Of a stretch of 64,000 bases of DNA, positions 13,707 to 25,684 are shown in pieces. A program made the translations under genes and the position numbers. The DNA lies in assembly GCA_003665825.1 (NCBI GenBank), contig QPFY01000003.1:1240001-1304000 (forward strand). Reading direction: 5' to 3'. Every line of letters starts with the position of its first letter. Within the stretch, counting starts at the first letter, position 1. The notes beneath the pieces are model-generated. The model saw only the letters and a list, made by a program, of their open reading frames with translations. It was not told where the DNA came from and ran no database searches. The stretch is from Microbotryum silenes-acaulis. Taxonomy: Eukaryota > Basidiomycota > Microbotryomycetes > Microbotryales > Microbotryaceae.

Positions 13707-15726
13707 ATGGACATGACTTCATCACGCCCGATCAGCTGCCCCGACCACGTCCCAAGGCATACAGTTGCCTCCGCCGCTGCCGCCAGTACCTCTCGGACCG
13801 GCTGGCAGATGCCGTCTCCTAGTTCCTCCGACGGCAGGAACCGCTCGCATCTATCCAAAACACTCCCAAGATGCATCTCCCGCACCCGAAACCATAGAAA
13901 CAGCTTTGACGAGCTGTATGCCGTCGGACTAGCGTTGAATGACGACGAGGACGGAATTGCCTACGTTCCCGACGGACCGAGGTTGTCGACGAATTTGGCA
14001 ACGTTTTGCTCGTCGAGCGATGGCAAGACGGCGTCCGTGAACATCCATGGCAAAGCATTCGGACCATTGTCGCAGCTTGAAGTGAATATTCCTTCTCGTC
14101 ACCAGTCCATGTACCACGCTCGACACATGACGTACGAGGGAGACGATGTGACGAGGATCAGCACTACCGCGAACGCTTGCGTCGAAGACTTCGCACCGAC
14201 GATCGACTCGCCGATCAGCCCTAGGACCCTCCTCCCACCTTTATTCGACGACAAGGAAGAAACCACCGTCCCTTCGGGTTCAGGTGTCACCTTGTTCGGG
14301 TCTTGGAACGGTTTCGACGCCGATGTTCTTGCACCTACTGGAGTTGCTCCTCGTGTGACGGTGCCCTTGTCCGCAGCGCCGCCGATCTTTGACTATGACG
14401 ACGATCGTCATCGAAGTGAGACCGGGCGAGCCGGGGCTCGCTTGCCTTCGTGTGAGATCAATGGGCTTATAACGTAAGTCTACGAATGAAGGAGCGCTAT
14501 ATGGACTGAAGGGTACGAGCTGAGCCCGATATCGCCCTGCTCGTGTGGCTCGTGTGTCCTCAGTGTGGAACGTCCAAGCCTGCCTCCTATCTCGATGGCT
14601 ACCGATTTAGCTCCTGGCGCACCACTCCTCCTCAGCTCTTCACCGCGACATACTCCATCACCTACCGAAGTATTTACATCCCCATCATGTAGCCACATTA
14701 CCCGCTTATCTCGCGATCGAGCCAATTCGACGATCTCAGCTGTCACTTCGCTCGAATCGGCACTTCCTTCAGGAGCCCGCAGCAAGGCCTCTGTTGCTAT
14801 GCGTAGGTGTTCGACTACGCCTCTCACGTCGAAGCGGAGCGATTCAGACGAATTGAAGAAGACACCCAGAGGTGCTTTCTCGCACGCTTTACTCGATTCG
14901 TTCCACCACCTCGACCGTCGAGGCTCGCTGCCCCGCGTCTCCGCATCAACTCCTCCCGAAGCCTCGACCCTTGGATCCAGCTTGGAAGCAGATACGTCGC
15001 TCGATCCTACGCAACGAGGCCGTTCCAACTCAGTCATCAGTCTCGCAAATATCTCCACCGTCTTCGACTACGTCGGCCGATCCCTCACTCGTTCGCTCTC
15101 CCCCAAAGCTCATCATCCTTCGACGACCCGGGAACGCCACCGCCCTTCAACCCGTCAAAGAACCTGGAGTTTCTCCGGTGCCGCCTCTTCAATCCTCGGT
15201 GGTCCCTCCAGTTCGATGGCTCCCACGCATTATCGTTGGGAAGATGTCGTTTCGCTGAGAGCGAGATTTTGTACGTCCTCCGATTCTACGAGTGGACTTA
15301 ACTCGTTCATGTTGGGTTTGCACGATATGGAACACGGTGGGAAGGCAAGGAGTTGGGATCCGCGAGGGGCTTGCCCAGCCAAGTCTGTCCGTACGAGCGC
15401 TTCGAGTTCGTCTTTCTCCAACATCGAGCAAAACGGGAACCCTGATCTGACCTTTACGGATCGTTGGCCGAGGGCCGAGACATCATGGGGTGAACCAGCC
15501 CGAGTGGTCGTGGGCTACGTCGGGGGCTCGCAAAGCGTGTTCTCGCCTCGCGAGTTGACACCACCTCAAGTGAGCAATCACCTTCTCCTCACACGGCCGA
15601 AGTGCATTCACTCAATTTGACACTCAATTTGAAAACGTTCTTCATCCTTCGTATCAGATCGTCAACAAGATCCTCAACCCTCCTTCCGTAACTTTCCCCA
15701 TGAGCTCCCCTCGCTTCAAGATCTGA
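13707..15726 (+). CDS. Unknown Ser/Thr/Pro-rich protein
   Basis: Three exons, 13707-14473, 14564-15569 and 15658-15726, give 613 aa; both splices use GTRAG(T/C) donors and keep frame. The protein is largely low complexity, with no transmembrane segment or known catalytic motif. Blocks that look ordered: SFDELYAVGLALNDDEDGIA near the N-terminus, GVTLFGSWNGFDADVLAPTG about residue 195, ANISTVFDYVGRSLTRSLSP about residue 420, and the C-terminal QIVNKILNPPSVTFP. Many SP, TP and RSxS motifs suggest a phosphoprotein. I do not recognise the family and give no function. It converges on the eIF2B beta gene. Confidence 0.6.
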
Positions 15727-15939
15727 ACGTGCGTTCTTCGCGCACATCATCAGGAAGTTCCTCAATACTTCCTCGACATATCAATCATTCTCTGTGTTGT
15801 ACCGTGCACATGTGTGTAGTTGTGAATATGTCCCTCCTACTCTGTGGTAATATCTGTATTGAATGTACATAAAACGAGCAGTACCCATTGCGCGTGTTGA
15901 GGTTGCAAAAGTTCATTGCAGGTGATCCAGATCAGAAAG

Positions 15940-17790
15940 CTATGCTGTTGCCCCGCCGTACGTCTCGTTCAACAACCGGTACAGCAATGAGCTCGGATGA
16001 CCCCCCCTGCAAGGATGAACAAAACAACGCATTAGCTCCGAATGTATCCCATATCTGCATCAAAGGTCGGACCCAGCCCACGAGAAGACGTACAAGTTGG
16101 TGATATAGAGGCTGACCAATTCCGCCGGTACGACATCATAATAAGGGTTCAACACCTCCGTCTCATCGCCGGCATCCTCGCCTCCCACAGTCGAAGTCGG
16201 CATCTTCTTCTTCGCATCCGACGCATCCAACACTTCTTGCGGGGACCCCAGATCCCGAATCCCCCAATCGGCTTCCCCCAAGTAAACGGGGGAGAATTTG
16301 AACATGCCACCAACGATCACGACGGGGACCCTCATTCTGTTCGCGGCAAGGGCTAGGGGGAGACTTCCGACGATGGAGAGGAGGGCTCCATCGGCTAGGA
16401 CGAGATGAGGTCCCAAAAGCACTTTGGAGCATCGTGGGAGGAGGGCGAAGATGTTGGAGTCGGGAATGAGGATCGTCGGGATACCATGTTGCGATAAGGC
16501 GAGAGCGGTCTGACGACCCGAGTACGAGGGGGCCGTTTCAGCGACGAGGACGGTGAATTTGCGTTTGCGAGAAGCGGCTTTGAGGAACGACAGGACCGTT
16601 TGCGAGTGCCCAAGCGTCAAGATCGTTTCGCCCGAATGGATGTGGTCGATCGATTGTTCGCCTACGGATCGATAGGTGAACTCGACCTCGTCCATAAGTT
16701 CTTGGATCGCTTCGATAAAGACGGGTTTGAGGCTAAAGCTCTTTTTGGAAAAGTCGTCCTCGAGCGCGATCTGGACATGGGGGAGGGGCGGGGTCGCGAG
16801 TGAGGGAGCTCGAAGGGAAAGGACGGGGCGTTGGAGGATGACGGAAGCTGAGGGGGAGGTCGTAGGCGACGCATTCTTGGACGAGGTGGGTGTCGACAGA
16901 GCCGAGAGAGGTTGAGAGGCGGCGAACGCCGAGGTCGTGGCCAATCCGGGGCTGGCGAGACCTGCCGAACCCCAAGCCGACGTCGAAGGGGATGCAGGCT
17001 TGTGACCCAGAAGATCAAACATGCTTCCGAGCATCGAGCCTTGTCGTCCACCGCGCGAAGCTCCAGACAGGTCACGTTCGTTGAAGAAGGAAACATTGGC
17101 GCTCGACTCGGAACCCAAGGCGGGTGTAGGTGGGATCGACATGGGTGTGGCGGGGCTGGAGCAGGAGGTCGCATCGGCGAGGAAATTGGACAGTGCGGTG
17201 GCGTACTCTTCTGAGATGAGCATGATGATGCGCCGTGTCATGTTGGTGATGACGAGTTCTGCGTGGGAAGGGGACGAGATTCGCACAGACGAGGGGGTAG
17301 CGCCGGTCAGCACGAAGCCATGTCACCGGACCATGCAGGTATGGCGCAAAGACCCGCGTAGGTTCGAGGTGTGCAATACTGTTCAAGTGCTACGACCTGG
17401 ACGTGTCCACGACCCAGGCCTGTGCCTCCGGCCCCTATCGTGTCGGCTCTGCGATGCGTCGAGTCAAAGAGCACGAGAGCCAGAGTCCTGAGCGGCTCAC
17501 CTTTGGGCCCCGCATCCTGGAGCATACGACCGATTTCATTGAGATGTTGCACGAGTTGAGGGAAGGTCGAGAACTTGGCTGCGGAAACGACTTCGCGTAA
17601 GAGTCGTACGACCTCGAGCGCGACTTGGCGAGAACCGATCAGTTGTCTGCGAGTGACGAGGAGGGCCTTAGTATGCTGGCTGCTTTCGAGCGGTTGGACG
17701 AGTATTGCAATCTGACCTTCGTCGTAGCCGGAGTGCGAGCGCATCCATCTTGCGCCACACGTTGACCCGACTGACGGATTCGGTCGTCAT
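15940..17790 (-). CDS. GCD7: Translation initiation factor eIF2B, beta subunit
   Basis: Regulatory-core subunit of the eIF2B guanine-nucleotide exchange factor that recycles eIF2-GDP. Exons in transcript order: 17790-17717, 17646-17501, 17258-16094 and 16006-15940 (483 aa). The N-terminal helical part is restored by splicing (LRLRRRQLIGSRQVALE, then NMTRRIIMLISEEYA). The C-terminal Rossmann-like domain shows VFIEAIQELMDEVE, HIHSGETILTLGHSQTVL, FTVLVAETAPSYSGR, GIPTILIPDSNIFALL, VVIVGGMFKFSP, and YITNLGGHPSSLLYRLL across the last splice. This matches yeast Gcd7 and human EIF2B2 in order. A Ser/Pro-rich insertion of about 130 residues sits between the two domains. Intron 2 (17259-17500) is unusually long. 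Confidence 0.93.
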
Positions 17791-18845
17791 GGGCTGCCGA
17801 GAGGAACGGGTGTCAGTTCGGCACCATCGCACGATAACCGTCCAAGAGGGGTCAGTTCTCACAAAGGCCATGTGACCCAACTTGAAACAGCTCAACTGAG
17901 AGGAGCCGGTCCGGGTGAAGAAGGAGGGGGTTGAGCGCAAGCGGATACGAGTGCTACAGCGGACGGGGTGCGCTTTAAACAGCTTTGAGCAGCTATATGT
18001 AGTGAGCAGCTCTGCGCAGCTCGGAGGACAGGGGAGGACAGGGGAGGACCGAGCTCAAAATTGGCCGGCCAGCGAGTTCGCCAGCGACGGCTCGGTGCAG
18101 GCAGGTGCAGGCAGGTGCAGGCTGGACAGCGGAGGACAGCGGCCTATTACAGCGGCTGTCAGCGGAGGAATCCCCGCGCGGGGAATCGGCGGTCAACTCG
18201 ACGGTGCAGTGGTGCACGACGACTTGCCTCCTCCTTCCCCAAACCACTTCGGCCGGCAGTCCCCTCCGCCGGTGGGAACAGCGACTGTAGCCCCTCCTCC
18301 ACTCCGGTACGACAGGAAAGCAATTCCCTTTCACTCGCAGCTCGGACCACGTTCGGTGACTGGCCTGGCGATCTCGACCTCGTGCTCGAACCCTGGCAGT
18401 TGGGGCTTGTTCGTTCGGCGAGGCCAAGTGTACAAACTCACGGCGCGAGCCGCATATATCACATACATCAGAGGTTGCAACAGACGGGTATGTTGATTGC
18501 GACAGAATCACTTCAAAGCCGCGCACCTGAACTGAACTGGTCGTCTCTCCGTCGTCCAGCCTTGCGAACCCTGACGTGTTCGTGTTTCGCGACCCAGCGA
18601 GCGGGGCAGATTACGTCCATTTTCCCGAGTGGTCAGAGCTCGTACTAGTCCAAAGATTTTCAAAAACGAAATCGGGTCGAATTGTACTGTGAAGCTCCGC
18701 CAAGCAGGATCACCCTGCAAGGTTGAACGTGCCTTCGTTTGGCGACCTTGCTGCGACTGGACCCCATCTCTCGGACCGCTTCACATCGGACAACACGGCG
18801 AACATCATATTCTGATTCAATCCCCGGTCTCTCAAGGAGAAGACG
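17791..18845. promoter_or_regulatory. Divergent promoter region of GCD7 and the apyrase gene
   Basis: About 1.05 kb between divergent starts. It contains two neighbouring arrays of different 10-bp units (18023-18049 and 18094-18122). No gene is recognised, although several short frames are open. Confidence 0.5.
18023..18122. repeat. Two short arrays of 10-bp tandem repeats
   Basis: GGAGGACAGG repeats nearly three times at 18023-18049. GGTGCAGGCA repeats nearly three times at 18094-18122. A further GGAGGACAGC follows at 18131-18140. Each unit is one helical turn. Confidence 0.85.
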
Positions 18846-21679
18846 ATGGTCCCGCGGCCAGCGCCATGGGTCCAAGGTCGCAAGTTTGGGATCGTCATCG
18901 ATGCCGGCTCGTCTGGATCCCGAGTCCAGGTCTACAGTTGGATCGACCCGACCATCGCCAAGCAACAGCGTAAAGCCGAGAGAAAGACGCTCGAGGTGCT
19001 CAACAAGGTTGACAAGGGGGTTGAAAGTGGAGATGGGTGGCATATCAAGGTCGAACCAGGTACGTGCTGGTCGATTTTGAGCAGCGAATTTCGGCTCGGC
19101 GCTGAGTCGACTCCAAACCCACCCACACATCGGCAATAGGCATCTCTACCTTTGGGGAAACGCCAGGTCAAGTCGGTGATTATCTCAAACCTCTGATTGA
19201 GTTCGCCAAGACACTCGTCCCGGCAAGCCAACTCGAGTCGACGCCGATCTACCTCCTCGCCACGGCGGGCATGCGATTGCTGCCTCGCGACCAGCAACGC
19301 GCCGTGCTCTACTCGACATGCGCCTATCTTCAAACATATCCTTTCAAGATTGACGACTGCGACCAACAGGTTCGGATCATCACAGGAGAGGAGGAAGGTT
19401 TGTACGGATGGGTCGCCGTCAATTATCTCATGGACGGTTTCGACACCCATGATCACGCGGCGAAGTTGGGCCACAAACACTCTTCGACGTACGGCTTCCT
19501 CGACATGGGTGGTGCATCGACACAAATCGCTTTCGAGCCGGCTGAAAAGGAACAAATCGCCCATCGCGATAATCTGCTCGACGTCAATCTCATGCTCCTC
19601 AGTGGCCGGACAGTGTCCCATCCCGTCTTCGTCACGACATGGCTCGGCTTCGGAACGAATCAAGCGAGAAACAGATACATCGATGCTACGATCAAGAGCC
19701 ACATTCGGATAGCGGACAAGAACGACGAACCTCATCCGAGCAAAGCTCTCGACGCCGAAGGGTTGGGGTCGGAGTGGCCTGTCGTCGTTGTCGAGGACCC
19801 ATGCTTGCCCAAAAACCTCTTGCTTCGGGAAACACGGCATTCTGGCTATACGCTCAAAGGGACGGGTGATTTCGCCGCTTGTGTGCGGCAGACGGGCCCT
19901 TTGTTGAACAAGGAGGTCGAATGCCTCGACCAGCCGTGCCTCTTCAACGGCGTGCACGTGCCACCGATCGATTTCTCGGTCAATCACTTTATCGGCATCT
20001 CGGAATATTTCTACTCGACCCATGACGTGTGGGCGCTCGGAGGGGTGTACGACTACGTCGAGTTTGAGAAGAACGCGATCGATTACTGCGCGCGGGAGTG
20101 GAATGAGATCATGGCCGACCACAAATCGGGCAAGAAGTGGAAGCAAGGGGTGCAGTTGACGCGGTTGGAGACGCAGTGCTTCAAAGCCGCTTGGGTCGTC
20201 AACATCCTTCATGAAGGGATTGGGATACCGCGGATCATCGATCAAGGTGGTGAGGGGGATGGCAAGAACATGACGGACAAGGTCATCAGCAAGACCATCG
20301 ACAAGGGGCTCGCATCCCAGCCTTCGTTCCAAAGTCTCAACGCCGTCGGCGACGTCGCCGTCAGCTGGACATTAGGCAAAATGGTGCTCGAAGTCGCGCG
20401 CGGATCGACTCAAGCACCGACGATCAATCCTAAACGACCTTACTCCCTCGACTGGGCCAAACCGCGGATACCGTCGTGGGCTAATGGGGACGTCAGGTCA
20501 ACAATGGCGGGGATCAAGGAGGACCCTCTCCCTCTCGTCGGGGCCTCGCTCATCTTGTTCGCATTGTGGTTCGTGCTCTGTTCGAAGTGCGGTGTTCGCA
20601 AGCGTGTGCCTCTCGTCGGGGGATTTTTTTCGTCGAAGCGAAGAAACGACTTCAATGCCGTGCCAAGCGACGATCCTGGCTTCAACAGTGGAGACTCTGG
20701 GAGCGGCTCGAGTCGGTCACCACCGCGCGGATCCCAATCGCGACGCACAAAATCCAACTCGTTCGGCCAAAAAACGTGGTTCCCTTTCCGCTACCCGCTT
20801 TTGCGAGCTTCCTCCGCAGTACAATCGCTGTTCCACTTATGTCGGAACGGTACAGGGTCGTTGCTCCCGACTTCGCGCAGCGGCAATGAGAATGGAAACG
20901 GCAACGTTCACGAGATGCGACCTCGTCCTCCTCGGTCCAACAAGCCGGCGCCCTTCATGCGAGCCGGCACGGCGTCGAATGGCACTCCGCAAACCCAGGC
21001 GGGCTGGAACGACGTCCCCGAGCGCAAAAACTCGACCCCCGTTGGCGCCTCCTCGCACGCTCTCTTGGCCCCCCTGGTTCGATCAGGATCAGGAAGCGTC
21101 CTAACGTCGCGTCAGCTGTCGGCCTCGCCACCCCCTTTGACAATCGTCATCCCCGCCTCTCCACTTGCGACCCCGGCACCGGAAACACCGCCGAACGGGG
21201 CGTTTCCCAATTCGCGACCAACGACACCTTCTTCGCATCGTACCAGCAACGGTCTGTCCAAGCTCACGGCGCGCTCCAACACCTACACTCGCGAACGAGG
21301 CACCTCGGACGATTTCTCCACTCTCGTCGGCAATGGCGTCCTGACGCCTTCGGCCATTTCTCCATCGCGCAACCGGTACTTTGCGATCTCTGATAACCCT
21401 TACGGAGCGACTTCGACGCCTCCCTGCGGAGCAGCTCTGGTATCTTCAACGCTTTCGAACCAATCGATGGGACCGAGCAATTTGGCGAACGCGGTATGGG
21501 AATCGCTCGGCAGTGGTAGGATACCGTCTTCGAGTACAGCAGAAGAAGTCCCCGGCACGAACAACTACGTCGGTGCAGGAGCTAGCAGTTGGAACGCTTC
21601 TGTTGGCGGAGGTATGGCTAAGTTGAGGGCGAGCAAGAGTCAGAATGGGAGTCAGGTCAACCTGAATGTTGGCGAGTAA
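18846..21679 (+). CDS. YND1: Golgi/endomembrane apyrase (GDA1/CD39 nucleoside phosphatase)
   Basis: Hydrolyses nucleoside di- and triphosphates in the Golgi lumen, supporting nucleotide-sugar antiport for glycosylation. Exons 18846-19059 and 19140-21679 give 917 aa. Apyrase conserved regions are all present: DAGSSGSRV (ACR1), LLATAGMRLL (ACR2), GEEEGLYGWVAVNYL (ACR3) and FLDMGGASTQIAFE (ACR4). There is no N-terminal signal peptide. A single transmembrane segment (LVGASLILFALWFVLC) at about residue 568 precedes a basic, Ser-rich cytosolic tail of about 330 residues. One C-terminal membrane anchor with a long cytosolic tail fits Ynd1 rather than Gda1, which is anchored N-terminally. The 466-aa open frame on the opposite strand is a shadow. 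Confidence 0.9.
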
Positions 21680-22498
21680 TTCGAACGCTCAAGGGACTGG
21701 TCGATGATCGCCTCTTCATACACGGACGTTTTTTTTTCTGTTTATACCCCTTTTAGCGCGCTCCTTCTTGGGGTCTTATGTATGGTTGTACAACAATGTT
21801 TTCTAGTGGCAATACAAACACATCCGCAGCCAAGTCTTTTTTTTTGGTTCCCCGCACCTTCCTGATCGAGATTCAGTGATTCACCCACGCGTCGAACTCG
21901 TTGGCCTCTACGCGTCGAACTCGTTGGCCTCTACGCGTCGAGACGCGTCGCCGCAGACCGTAATGGGCCCGCCCGAGTCGCGGCTGCTCGGGAAGAACCC
22001 TCTCTCGCTCGGGAGCTCGGTGCGACCTCTTTTCCTGTCCCGTACCGCGTCCAACGACTAGTCTCTACGCATACAACGAACAACCCTCGTCTCACGCTAA
22101 GCCTTCGCCGAGGATTGGGAACACTTCCGAACGCGGGGTTTTAGGAGGTCCTCTCGCCTTCGCTTGAAGCCAAGCCCGAGCGTTGCGCACGTCCGCAGCT
22201 AGCCCCAGAACACGCATACTAGGCCAAGCGTGTATCAGTCGCCCCTTCCACGTCTTCTATCGAGCCCGACACAGAAAGGGCTGGCTCTTCGGTTGATTCT
22301 CTTTCGTGGAACATTGCCCGGACTCCGCTAAGGTACGTACTCGGGGCGGTGATCTTTGGCGACTCGGCGGGTGCGCAGCCCGCACGCGCCCGTTGCGCAG
22401 ATCACGTGGTGGGCTATGGCTAACGACCTCGGATGTGCCGAGATGCTGACACTTGCCTCGACTCGACCCTGCTAGGTATCACCACACACCACCAAAGG
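21680..22498. promoter_or_regulatory. Intergenic region between the apyrase and LIM genes
   Basis: Apyrase 3' end (T-rich runs at about 21729 and 21838) followed by the presumed LIM-gene promoter. A cluster of four ACGCGT boxes lies at 21887-21948. No gene is recognised. Confidence 0.6.
21887..21948 (+). promoter_or_regulatory. Cluster of four ACGCGT (MCB-type) boxes in a 23-bp tandem repeat
   Basis: ACGCGT at 21887, 21910, 21933 and 21943. The first three are spaced exactly 23 bp apart inside a duplicated unit (ACGCGTCGAACTCG plus TTGGCCTCT). ACGCGT is the established binding core of the fungal G1/S factor MBF. It lies about 550 bp before the LIM-gene start; use in vivo is inferred. Confidence 0.6.
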
Positions 22499-24911
22499 AT
22501 GACGTCCTACTTTTCGAGGCTAGCGCCGGATCTTTCAAGGTCCAAGCCGAACATCAACCTTGCGATCCCTGGCTCAACGTCATCGTCCTCGTCGAGCTCA
22601 GCATCAAGAAGCCCTCTCCCCTCCCCCTCCCGACTCCTCTTCGGTCGTCAAGCAACAAGCACAATCCCTATCGACCCCTCCGATACAGACGAGAACCGTG
22701 ATCTCGAAGACAACAAGATCAAATGCTCCGATTGTCATGCCTTCATGGATGTGACTCAATTGGGCGAACATATCTGTAGCGAATCCCCTCCGTCGACCGG
22801 AACGACGATGCCTAGCCACAGTACGGCGGAGGTAGTCTTACCTTTTTCAGTCTCAAGGCTGGCAAATGGATTGAAAAGACAGGTGCCGGATGGGTTGCGG
22901 ATTGATGTGACGGCTACGAAACCGTCGGAATCGGTTGGAGCTTCGACAGGTGGAACGACGGCGACGCATGTGCCTCTCGGTCCGAAAGGCGCGGTCGTGC
23001 AGTCAGGGTCTCAAAGTGGTCCGTCGCTTTTGGACCGGCATTATACTGATAATTTTACACTTGGACTGATTACGTCGGTCTGTCGCCTCCTTTACTATCT
23101 CGTTTCCAGGCTACCTGAGCGCGGAAGTGAACAAATCGAACTTTGATACCTCGCAACCCGCGACCCCGAACTACCTCCCTCGCTCGCCATCAGCAACGTC
23201 GGTCTCGTCGAGCTCGTCGAACAAGCTACCCTTTTTCGAAAAGTACCAGCGACTCAACACCCCAACCGCATCATCGTCGCCCACGACAACAGGGTTGTCG
23301 CGCAGCCCCAACTCCGATGACCTCGCTGCCCGAGCCAACTCCCGTCGGCCTGTGTGTCCGACGACGAGTGCCCATTTGCCGACCCCGGAGGCTACGGGAG
23401 GAATGTACAGCCTTCCGAACAACGGATCGTCTCGGTCACTCGCATCTGCTGGAGCACTCAGTGTCGATTTGGGCAGCGGTCGCGCTTCCGCGACCCGTGA
23501 CCCTTCTCCCCAACCCTCGGTCCGCAGTCTTCAGTCGAATGAATCGCGCTCCTCCGACGCTCGTCCGAGACGGGAGAAGTCAAATATCACTGCGGCATCG
23601 TCGGTCTTGTCGAGTAGCCCACCTCGCTCGAGGCGTATCGTCGTGGACGAACGCCGCATCGTACCGGCCGAAGAATTGCCATCACCCGACCACGACGATT
23701 TCTTCTCGGCCTACGATGATCATCGTCGTGCGACGCTCAAAGCCTCTCATTCGACTCCGAATGATCTCGCTTATTACGGTCAAACGCATCCAGCTCATGC
23801 GCCGAAACCAAAACCGACGCCTTTGAAGCAGTCGTCCCTTCAAAGTCGAGCGACACCCGAACTCGATTCCTCCGCGCAGTCGACCCCTGCGATCTCCATT
23901 GGGATGACGCGTAGCAAGGGTTCGAGCCAATCTCTCGATGACTGCCTGGAGGATTTGCGCCTGATGACCGAGTCGGACGACGAGGAAGAATACGATCCCA
24001 TCTCGAGCGAGTACTACGATCGACGATTGACCTGTTCGGGACCTTTCGACGAAGACATTGAGCTGGAGCGAACCCCGAAAGTCCCTACGGCGTTAACACA
24101 GTCGCGTTCGACACCGGCTTTGAGCTCATCGGCGGCATTGGCATCGATCGTGGGATCTGGATCGTCGTCGACAAGAGCCCCTCACTCGAGTTCTAGTCGC
24201 AACGGAAGCGGAGCCAGCATTTCAGCATACAAACCCACGTCGTACAAGCCGCGCGGCTTGTCCTCAACGACGGCGATTAAGAGCTGCACAACATGTCGAC
24301 GCGATCTTTCCCACGATCTCAAAAACATCCAAAAAGCCGGTGACGGTCAAGTCTTTTGTCGGAGTTGCTACGCCGAGCGGTTCCTACCCAAGTGCCGAAA
24401 ATGCTGCCGAGCGATCGAAGGTGGTGCCGTCACGTCGAGCGATGGCAAAGTCCTTGGTAAATATCACAAGGACTGCTTCACTTGCTTCACTTGCTCGGTC
24501 CCTTTCCCCGATGGTGATTTCTACGTCTACGACCACAAGCCGTACTGCCAGATGCACTACCACAAACTGAACGGGTCGTTGTGCGCGAACGTGCGCTGCG
24601 GACAACCGATCGAAGGTCCGTGCGTCTCGCTCGTCGGCGTCGAGAACGGTGGCGGAGGACGCTACCACGTCGATCACTTTGTATGTTCGCATCGGACGTG
24701 TGGGATAGCTTTACTCGAACACCACTTTGTCGTCTCAGGTCTTCCTTTTTGCGAGCGACATGCCGAGGCGCTTCCCCCCCGACTACCGATGGCGCCGACG
24801 GCTGGGTTTTCGAGGTCGAATCCTCTCGCTGGCAGCAATGGTCGCTCGAACCCACCCCCTGCATCGACAACGCGAGCCAAGAAGCGTCAAACCATCATCA
24901 CTCGTCGTTAG
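22499..24911 (+). CDS. PXL1: Paxillin-like LIM-domain protein
   Basis: Probable scaffold at sites of polarised growth or the cytokinetic ring, as for yeast Pxl1. Exons 22499-23015 and 23110-24911 give 772 aa; the donor at 23016 (GTGGTC) is the phase-correct choice but weak. Residues 1-560 are Ser-rich and disordered, with a small Cys/His motif CSDCHAF...GEHIC near residue 80. Three C-terminal zinc modules follow from about residue 562: SCTTCRRDL...CRSCY; KCRKCCRAIEG...HKDCFTCFTC...YCQMHY; and CANVRCGQPI...HFVCSHRTC...CERH. There is no RhoGAP domain, which argues against Rga-type proteins. It ends in a basic KKRQTIITRR tail. The symbol is a family-level assignment. Confidence 0.78.
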
Positions 24912-25117
24912 ATCGGGATGTACCGTGTTCCTAGGAGCTTCGGCGCAGATTTTTTCTTTCGCAAACTCGCCATGTCAACGTCACCGAAACTGCGCACGTA
25001 CCCGCCCGCCAGCTGCTAGCGCAAGATCGTCGATGTTTGCCCTCCCCGCCTCGGCATCCCCGTTATCGCCCCGTACGTATTGCCGTACCCCGAGTTCTCA
25101 CTTCCCCATCTCCCGAC

Positions 25118-25166
25118 TTTCACACGCCAACATTTCAAACGCCAGCCTTTCACACGCCAGCATCTC
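25118..25166. repeat. Imperfect tandem repeat, about 15-bp unit
   Basis: Roughly three copies of TTTCACACGCCAGCA-like units, with CCAACA, CCAGCC and CCAGCA endings. Confidence 0.7.
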
Positions 25167-25243
25167 ATATTATCCGCGTTCAGGACTCGTCTGCATTCAT
25201 CTCGTAACCTTTTGCACACCAATCTTTTTTGATACCAGTGGGA

Positions 25244-25262
25244 TCCCGTTAAATTAACGGGA
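25244..25262. repeat. Perfect 19-bp palindrome
   Basis: TCCCGTTAA, central A, TTAACGGGA: a 9-bp perfect inverted repeat around a single base. It lies 422 bp left of a Helitron-type 3' end and could belong to the same element. Confidence 0.9.
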
Positions 25263-25660
25263 ATATGATTCCAAATAGCAGGAGAATCAAACGGTATAGT
25301 GACGAAAGACAGCAGAGAGACTATTTTTCACTCATCGCGGCCAAGACTTGGCGAGGTTGCGATGGCCCTCCCTGGCCGCATCACGTGACAGACGCCAGCC
25401 CGCCCGTCAGGCGGAGCTCTGCTGTAGAAGCAATGCCATACAAAGCCACGCGCTTGTCGTCCATTAAATACAATATAAGTGTTCACACAGTTCTACGTCA
25501 ATGAAAAAGTGACAGAAAATACTGGGAACGCTGTAGCTTTGTTCGACTGGCGCGAAAAATACAAAACTTGCCACAGAGCTTGTACATGACGTCTGATCGG
25601 AACATGGACACCACAGGCAGGTGCGGCAGACACAACAGTGTGCGGGTGCATTCACCACAG

Positions 25661-25684
25661 GCGGCCCTCCGGGCCGCAACCTAG
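25661..25684 (+). mobile_element. Helitron-type 3' terminus B
   Basis: Hairpin GCGGCCC (25661-25667), loop TCC, GGGCCGC (25671-25677), then AACCTAG (25678-25684), followed by T. This fits the Helitron 3' rule: GC-rich hairpin, CTRR end, insertion before T. No coding remnant is attached, so it is probably a non-autonomous element whose left end I could not place. Confidence 0.65.

Noticed and set aside
18932..20332. 466-aa open frame on the minus strand
   Set aside because: Antisense shadow of the apyrase catalytic domain, and it crosses the apyrase intron without respecting it.
21887..21948. Tandem repeats considered as a CRISPR-like array
   Set aside because: A eukaryotic window with only two full units and no spacers; better read as duplicated MCB boxes.
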